The translations under genes and the position numbers were made by a program. The notes beneath the pieces are model-generated. The model made no database searches and was not told the DNA's origin. It worked only from the letters and a program-made list of their open reading frames with translations. Positions 36,001-39,834 of a stretch of DNA of 39,834 nt are shown here, one piece after another (within the stretch, counting starts at the first letter, position 1; each line of letters begins with the position of its first letter). This DNA is from Cytidiella melzeri (lineage: Eukaryota; Basidiomycota; Agaricomycetes; Polyporales; Irpicaceae): the NCBI GenBank assembly GCA_022592445.1, contig JABYQR010000393.1, forward strand, positions 1 to 39,834. The letters run 5' to 3'.

Positions 36001-36446
36001 CCAGGCGTGCTTGTGTCGTGTAATGTCGTGAGGTCCGCACAGTCGTCTAGAAGTCACGAACACGAAAGCAGTGGGTGGAGGGCAGAAGAGAGGGGAGCAC
36101 AGGCCCTTGAAGGCGTCGAGCCCTGTCTAGAGAGTGGCGGAGAAGCTTGGCTCTCGACGCGTTTGAATGACATCGACTCATTCACACACGTGCGTCTCGG
36201 TCTCCCGGCACACGCCACAATGTTGTCGCGGTAAAAGCTCGCCGAGACCGCTCCGAGTGCGGCGTTCCGATTTCCCCTAATCGGGGCCTCTTTTTATTTT
36301 ATTTTTATTTTTATTTTTATATTATTATCTTAGTTTATGAAGGTCCTTGCGTAACGTAGTTACATGTGAGACCGTGATCCGTAACCATAGGACGGCTGCC
36401 AGCGCCCGCCCCAAGAGTGAGTTGCTTTATACAGTCCTCGGATGAG
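36001..36446. other. Transporter promoter side and AT-rich tract
   Basis: No gene. Holds a GC hairpin, CCCCTAATCGGGG at 36274-36286, followed by a T-rich run of ATTTTT units to about 36330. This arrangement resembles a terminator or the edge of an old repeat. TATA-like sequences for the transporter are not evident. Confidence 0.5.
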
Positions 36447-36451
36447 TGGTA
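36447..36451. repeat. Target-site duplication of the Copia-type element, left
   Basis: TGGTA, repeated at 37958-37962. Confidence 0.85.
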
Positions 36452-36678
36452 TGTTGTTATTTTTGGTTTTCCGCCTCATTTTTGATTGCATCCGCTTGTT
36501 CCCGCCGCCCGCCTTTCATCATTCCGCGCGGATAACTCATTTCGATATTCTTTTTTTGTCCTATCCGTTCCTCTAAAACATTATAAAAACTCTGTATTTC
36601 CGTAGCTATCTTATAACATTGTGTTCATTCATTCACGCCCCCCTCCCGTGCGCGATCCAAAACCCTGCAAAAACAACA
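36452..36678 (+). repeat. 5' LTR
   Basis: 227 bp, TGTTGTTATT to AACAACA, with a TATA-like ATTATAAAAAC near 36580. Confidence 0.93.
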
Positions 36679-36697
36679 GGTTATGAGCCCCGCGCTC
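36679..36697 (+). promoter_or_regulatory. Primer binding site matching the initiator tRNA-Met anticodon arm
   Basis: GGTTATGAGCCCCGCGCTC abuts the 5' LTR. Its complement, GGGGCTCATAACC, is the anticodon stem-loop of eukaryotic initiator tRNA-Met. This indicates a half-tRNA primer, as known for Drosophila copia and yeast Ty5. Confidence 0.8.
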
Positions 36698-36839
36698 TAG
36701 GCGCACACCCTCTCGATCTTCATCTCGCGGCGACGTTAGCTCGGCATTGCGCCCTTAGGCCGAACCTCTCTTATTTTGGGCGACATTACGTCAGCATTAC
36801 GCTCTTAGGCCATCGTATCGATATCAAATCTTATTCATT

Positions 36840-37688
36840 ATGGCGGAAGAAGTTGCCACCCCTGTCCCTACTTCGACATCATCTGCGTATCGGATCACTC
36901 CTCTCGCCGGACCGGAGAATTACCTCACGTGGCGAATCCAGCTTAGCGACATCCTCCGGGAATTGGACCTTTGGGGACATGTCAGCAGAACTGTGGAGAA
37001 GCCGAGGCGAGGAGACACTAGCGAATGGGAAGCCAAAGATCAGAAGGCACTTACCACGATCCGTCTCCGCATCAACAACGACATGATGATGCATGTGATG
37101 GCCGCCGAAACTTCGAAGGAGGCTTTTGATGCCTTGGCCAACGTTTTTGCCACTCAGGGCAGTGTTGCCCGCGTCGTTATCCGACGCAAACCTTTTGGTT
37201 ACCGCATCGACGAGACAGAGGATCTCACGGTGAAGATCCGAGACATTAAGCGTCTGTGGATTGAATATAATATGGTTCGAGGAACCGCTACCGCATTGGG
37301 CGATAACGATCTCGCGATGTGCATTTTATCGGCGTTACCGGAATCTTGGGACGCATTTGTATCTGTCACCGCCGCTGATGGCGATCTTACCTCTGCCAGC
37401 CTTATTGGTCGTATTGTGCAGGAGGAATCTCGGCGCAAGTCCCGCGGCACTGCCCAGACTTTTGCAGCCACTCGCGTTGTGCCGAAGAAACGGCGTTTTC
37501 GTACTGGAGTCACTTGTCACAAGTGTGGCAAGGAGGGTCATATCAGACCCGAATGTGAGGAACAGGACAAGCCCGCCGCTCAGTCTAATTTGGCGACTCC
37601 GCCGACAGCTTATTCAATGGTCGCTACGGGACCCCTCGCTACGATTGGTTCGCACACTCACACCGACGCGCCGGAGTATAGCTTCTAG
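36840..37688 (+). CDS. Copia-type Gag (UBN2 / gag-polypeptide family)
   Basis: 282 residues. After a Ser/Thr lead comes YRITPLAGPENYLTWRIQL and WGHVS, the usual opening of Copia Gag. KEAFDALANVFATQG and LPESWDAFV (gag-polypeptide of LTR copia-type, UBN2) follow, then a basic stretch and one zinc knuckle, CHKCGKEGHIRPEC. It ends with a stop at 37688, 42 bp before the 3' LTR. The frame is undamaged, consistent with selection or recent insertion. It supplies capsid and RNA-binding function only. Confidence 0.93.
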   Translation: MAEEVATPVPTSTSSAYRITPLAGPENYLTWRIQLSDILRELDLWGHVSRTVEKPRRGDTSEWEAKDQKALTTIRLRINNDMMMHVMAAETSKEAFDALANVFATQGSVARVVIRRKPFGYRIDETEDLTVKIRDIKRLWIEYNMVRGTATALGDNDLAMCILSALPESWDAFVSVTAADGDLTSASLIGRIVQEESRRKSRGTAQTFAATRVVPKKRRFRTGVTCHKCGKEGHIRPECEEQDKPAAQSNLATPPTAYSMVATGPLATIGSHTHTDAPEYSF

Positions 37689-37721
37689 GCAACTCGCGTT
37701 TGTTCTCACGCTCTGCTCGTT

Positions 37722-37730
37722 GAGGGGGAG
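37722..37730 (+). promoter_or_regulatory. Polypurine tract
   Basis: GAGGGGGAG immediately before the 3' LTR, the primer for plus-strand DNA synthesis. Confidence 0.75.
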
Positions 37731-37957
37731 TGTTGTTATTTTAGGTTTTCCGCCTCATTTTTGATTGCATCCGCTTGTTCCCGCCGCCCGCCTTTCATCA
37801 TTCCGCGCGGATAACTCATTTCGATATTCTTTTTTTGTCCTATCCGTTCCTCTAAAACATTATAAAAACTCTGTATTTCCGTAGCTATCTTATAACATTG
37901 TGTTCATTCATTCACGCCCCCCTCCCGTGCGCGATCCAAAACCCTGCAAAAACAACA
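37731..37957 (+). repeat. 3' LTR
   Basis: 227 bp, one difference from the 5' LTR by eye; followed by TSD TGGTA (37958-37962). Confidence 0.93.
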
Positions 37958-37962
37958 TGGTA

Positions 37963-38439
37963 TGGACCGGACAGCAAGGCAGTGGTGTTCAAGCACCGCC
38001 CGAGTGTCGCAACCTGTACTTGGCAGAAACAGGAAAGGAGATATAGACTTCCGGCCCCGTGATGGCCTGCGGCTGCGAGTGCCCGCTGCAACTGCTACTT
38101 TCTGATGGTTTTTTCAGGACGGTTGAATGTGGTATGTCCTAGGCCTGATGACTTAGCCCCATCTAAGCGCGTTGTCGCTACTGTGCAGAAAAAAGAAAAT
38201 ACTCCCCCCTGAACCTAATCCTGTTTTTGGAGTGTGCCAGGTCGTGGCACTTATTATCCCTCTCACTCTCCGGTACCGAGGGTTTCCCTGCCAGACTCAG
38301 GGTAGAGAGAGCCACACCCTGTATCTGTGAGATCCCCCCAATCCAGGCATCCTCCTGGACTCGGGTTCACTCGCCACCGCGCAGATTTTGACAGCGAGGG
38401 GTCGACCCCACCACCATCCTCATGATAACCATTGCAACT
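37963..38439. other. Non-coding stretch with several small hairpins
   Basis: No gene. GTGCCA-GGTCG-TGGCAC (about 38235-38251) and CCAGG-CATCCT-CCTGG (about 38344-38359) are perfect short stems. The spacing suggests a structured RNA or a short repeated element, but no known family was recognised. Confidence 0.4.
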
Positions 38440-38942
38440 TGTTAAAACTATATAATATAATATGATATGATATGTAGTTTCCCACACCTTATTACAAGGA
38501 CACTTTAGGTAGCAGAGTTCCCACAGTCTTGATATGGGAATTATGCAGCCGTATATGGAAACTCTAGTAGTAACCATCACATTAGCTGAGACGTACAGAT
38601 ATGGGTTGTAGTAATACTATACATATATGTATGCCTGTGTTCTAGTAGCATAGGAAATGACATGGAAAGCACGTATGACTCCAGAGGATGCCTAAAGCAT
38701 ACATCTGAGGACAAGTACTAGCATGAGTCATTTAATGAGTCATGCACTCATAGCATGAGTCATGCACGAGTCATGCACTTAGTAATACAGTAGAATAGCT
38801 GAAGTAGACATGTATAGTAGTCGCTTACATAAGTAGATACAGACATGTATATAAGCAGAGCTGCTGAAGCAGCAAGAATAATAAGACTCATCTTCGAAGC
38901 TTAACAGCCTCTACCCCTCGCACACATATTCCACTTTGTTAG
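38440..38942 (+). repeat. Probable LTR of a second Copia-type element
   Basis: Inferred from the primer site that follows it. A possible start is TGTTAAAACT at 38440; the end is TTGTTA at 38942. It is AT-rich and contains a TATA-like ATATAAGC near 38850 and a cluster of ATGAGTCAT sites. The second LTR lies beyond the window, so the limits are tentative, and the ends are not the usual TG..CA pair. Confidence 0.45.
38723..38774 (+). promoter_or_regulatory. Cluster of AP-1/Gcn4-like sites (TGAGTCA)
   Basis: ATGAGTCAT occurs at 38723, 38735 and 38755, and CGAGTCATGC follows at about 38767. TGAGTCA is the consensus for Gcn4/AP-1-type bZIP factors. Confidence 0.5.
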
Positions 38943-38956
38943 GTTATGAGCCCCGG
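38943..38956 (+). promoter_or_regulatory. Second primer binding site matching initiator tRNA-Met
   Basis: GGTTATGAGCCCCG, the same core as at 36679, marks the junction of an LTR and the interior of another element that continues to the right. Confidence 0.65.
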
Positions 38957-39447
38957 CTTTTAGCTTAACTACATCCACACTCTCAACGACATCCATCAAC
39001 CAGTATCCCCCAAGCTTTCTTATAAGTAAGTTTCTCTACTTTACTTTGTTTGGCCACATAGTAGTAGTAGAGTTGTACTGGTTGACTGCCTCAGCTTCGA
39101 ATACAATATTCCCAACTGATCTTCTACAGCTAATTCCCTCACCTACTTGCCCCTTGCGTACGCACTCCCAACCCAGCTGAATACTTAAGCCACCCTTGGT
39201 GGTTCTCGACTTTAACGAGTCGTGCATTACGCGGAATCTGCCTAACACGCAGTGTAAAATCCGGTGGTGGAGGAACAAGCTCCCACTTGTACAAGTGGTA
39301 GATCAGCGGAGTAGTACAATAGGAGGGTAGTGTTGAGTGGCACTCTAAGCTCGTGACTTAGAGGCCTAGGACCTTTGTGTTGGCGCACGTCAGTCAGTCC
39401 TGGAATTAGAAATCGCCGCTTTTTGTAGCTGTAGAATTTCTTGAGGC

Positions 39448-39732
39448 ATGTCGTCCACTTTTACTTTTGGTATCACGGAGATTGTGGACTCTCCTATACT
39501 TCGTGGTGTTTCTTACATGCGCCATTATGTTTTCGTCGTATCATACCGACTGGTAGAAGTCGAAGTTGCAAGTGGTCATACTCGTCTTGAATCACTTGTG
39601 GAAAACTTTTACTCACATTCGACTTTTCCATTAGCAATCCCCAGGACTTTCTCAAGGAAAGTGTTGTGGATTGAATACGACGACATAAATCTTATACTTT
39701 CGATTCTTTCTTCCAGACCGTTATATTTTTGA
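39448..39732 (+). CDS. Uncharacterised 94-codon frame
   Basis: ATG at 39448 (MSSTFTFGITEIVDS) to a stop at 39732, two bases before the next ATG on the same strand. No motif recognised. It may be leader sequence of the second element read as protein. Confidence 0.2.
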   Translation: MSSTFTFGITEIVDSPILRGVSYMRHYVFVVSYRLVEVEVASGHTRLESLVENFYSHSTFPLAIPRTFSRKVLWIEYDDINLILSILSSRPLYF

Positions 39733-39734
39733 AG

Positions 39735-39834
39735 ATGCCGAATAACTCTCGCCGCACTTCCCGTCGCGTCAATGCCCGCTTCGCTCCCCACTCTCCAAAT
39801 GATCCCTACCGCGTCCATGATTACACTCGGTTTG
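39735..39834 (+). CDS. Start of a further protein, cut by the window end
   Basis: ATG at 39735 opens MPNNSRRTSRRVNARF and HSPNDPYRVHDYTRF, in frame to the last base. The basic, Ser/Arg-rich start and its position downstream of the second primer site suggest the Gag of a second Copia-type element. The piece is too short to assign. Confidence 0.35.
   Translation, partial: MPNNSRRTSRRVNARFAPHSPNDPYRVHDYTRF

Larger units (their letters stand above)
36452..37957 (+). mobile_element. Non-autonomous gag-only Copia-type LTR element (1506 bp)
   Basis: Two 227-bp direct LTRs (36452-36678, 37731-37957; TGTTG..CAACA) differ by eye at one base (TTTTTGG against TTTTAGG near the start). A 5-bp TSD (TGGTA), a primer site immediately after the 5' LTR and a purine tract (GAGGGGGAG) immediately before the 3' LTR complete a canonical structure. 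The 1052-bp interior codes only Gag, with no protease, integrase or reverse transcriptase. It fits the class of terminal-repeat gag elements (TR-GAG) that are mobilised by a full relative. Intact and very young. Confidence 0.95.

Noticed and set aside
38718..38780. CRISPR-like short repeats (GAGTCATGCA units)
   Set aside because: Units are about 10 bp, irregularly spaced and without spacers of constant length, and the DNA is eukaryotic; better read as a transcription-factor site cluster.

Overview
The window is nuclear DNA of a filamentous basidiomycete, most likely an agaricomycete. Genes are dense and cut by many short (44-72 nt) GT-AG introns. The protein families are typical of the group: a macrofage-activating-glycoprotein-like GPI protein, a Xi-class glutathionyl-hydroquinone reductase, a family of single-pass membrane proteins with a W-x-x-x-x-P-[LI] tail motif, and Gypsy and Copia retroelements. 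All gene models were spliced by eye, and reading-phase agreement across exons was the main test.

Left part (1-14.5 kb). The 3' two thirds of thymidylate synthase is followed by a DUF1770/Atg43-like protein on the + strand. Four single-pass membrane-protein genes (A 1930-3145, B 3580-5091, D 10678-12324, C 13090-13701) lie on the - strand. They surround a secreted Vps62-like protein and a complete seven-exon malic enzyme. A, B and C share a cytoplasmic signature split by an intron at the same place. In A and B the best reading of the outer domain holds one in-frame TGA each. About 2 kb (6280-8397) has no recognisable gene.

Centre (14.5-25 kb). A full-length ABCC/MRP-type transporter with many introns is transcribed away from the glycoprotein gene; their starts are 219 bp apart. 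A seven-exon glutathionyl-hydroquinone reductase follows.

A 4505-bp insertion (25014-29518) sits 95 bp upstream of the reductase start. It has a perfect 5-bp target duplication (GTGAG) and 197-bp identical terminal INVERTED repeats ending TGT..ACA. It carries a Gypsy-type gag and a protease fragment (probably joined by -1 frameshifting), a second older inverted repeat, and a 158-bp tandem duplication. This is the most unusual structure in the window: both termini look like the same LTR end, which a normal LTR element does not have.

Right part (29.5-39.8 kb). TFIIE alpha (seven exons) is divergent from a leucine-rich-repeat protein. A PIN-like/auxin efflux carrier family transporter follows. 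Next is an intact, young, gag-only Copia-type element (36452-37957, TSD TGGTA, LTRs differing at one base by eye) with a primer site matching the initiator tRNA-Met anticodon arm. A second element with the same kind of primer site starts near 38.4-38.9 kb and runs off the end.

No CRISPR array, rRNA or convincing tRNA gene was seen. The ordinary genes are housekeeping or transport functions with no sign of a joint pathway or biosynthetic cluster.
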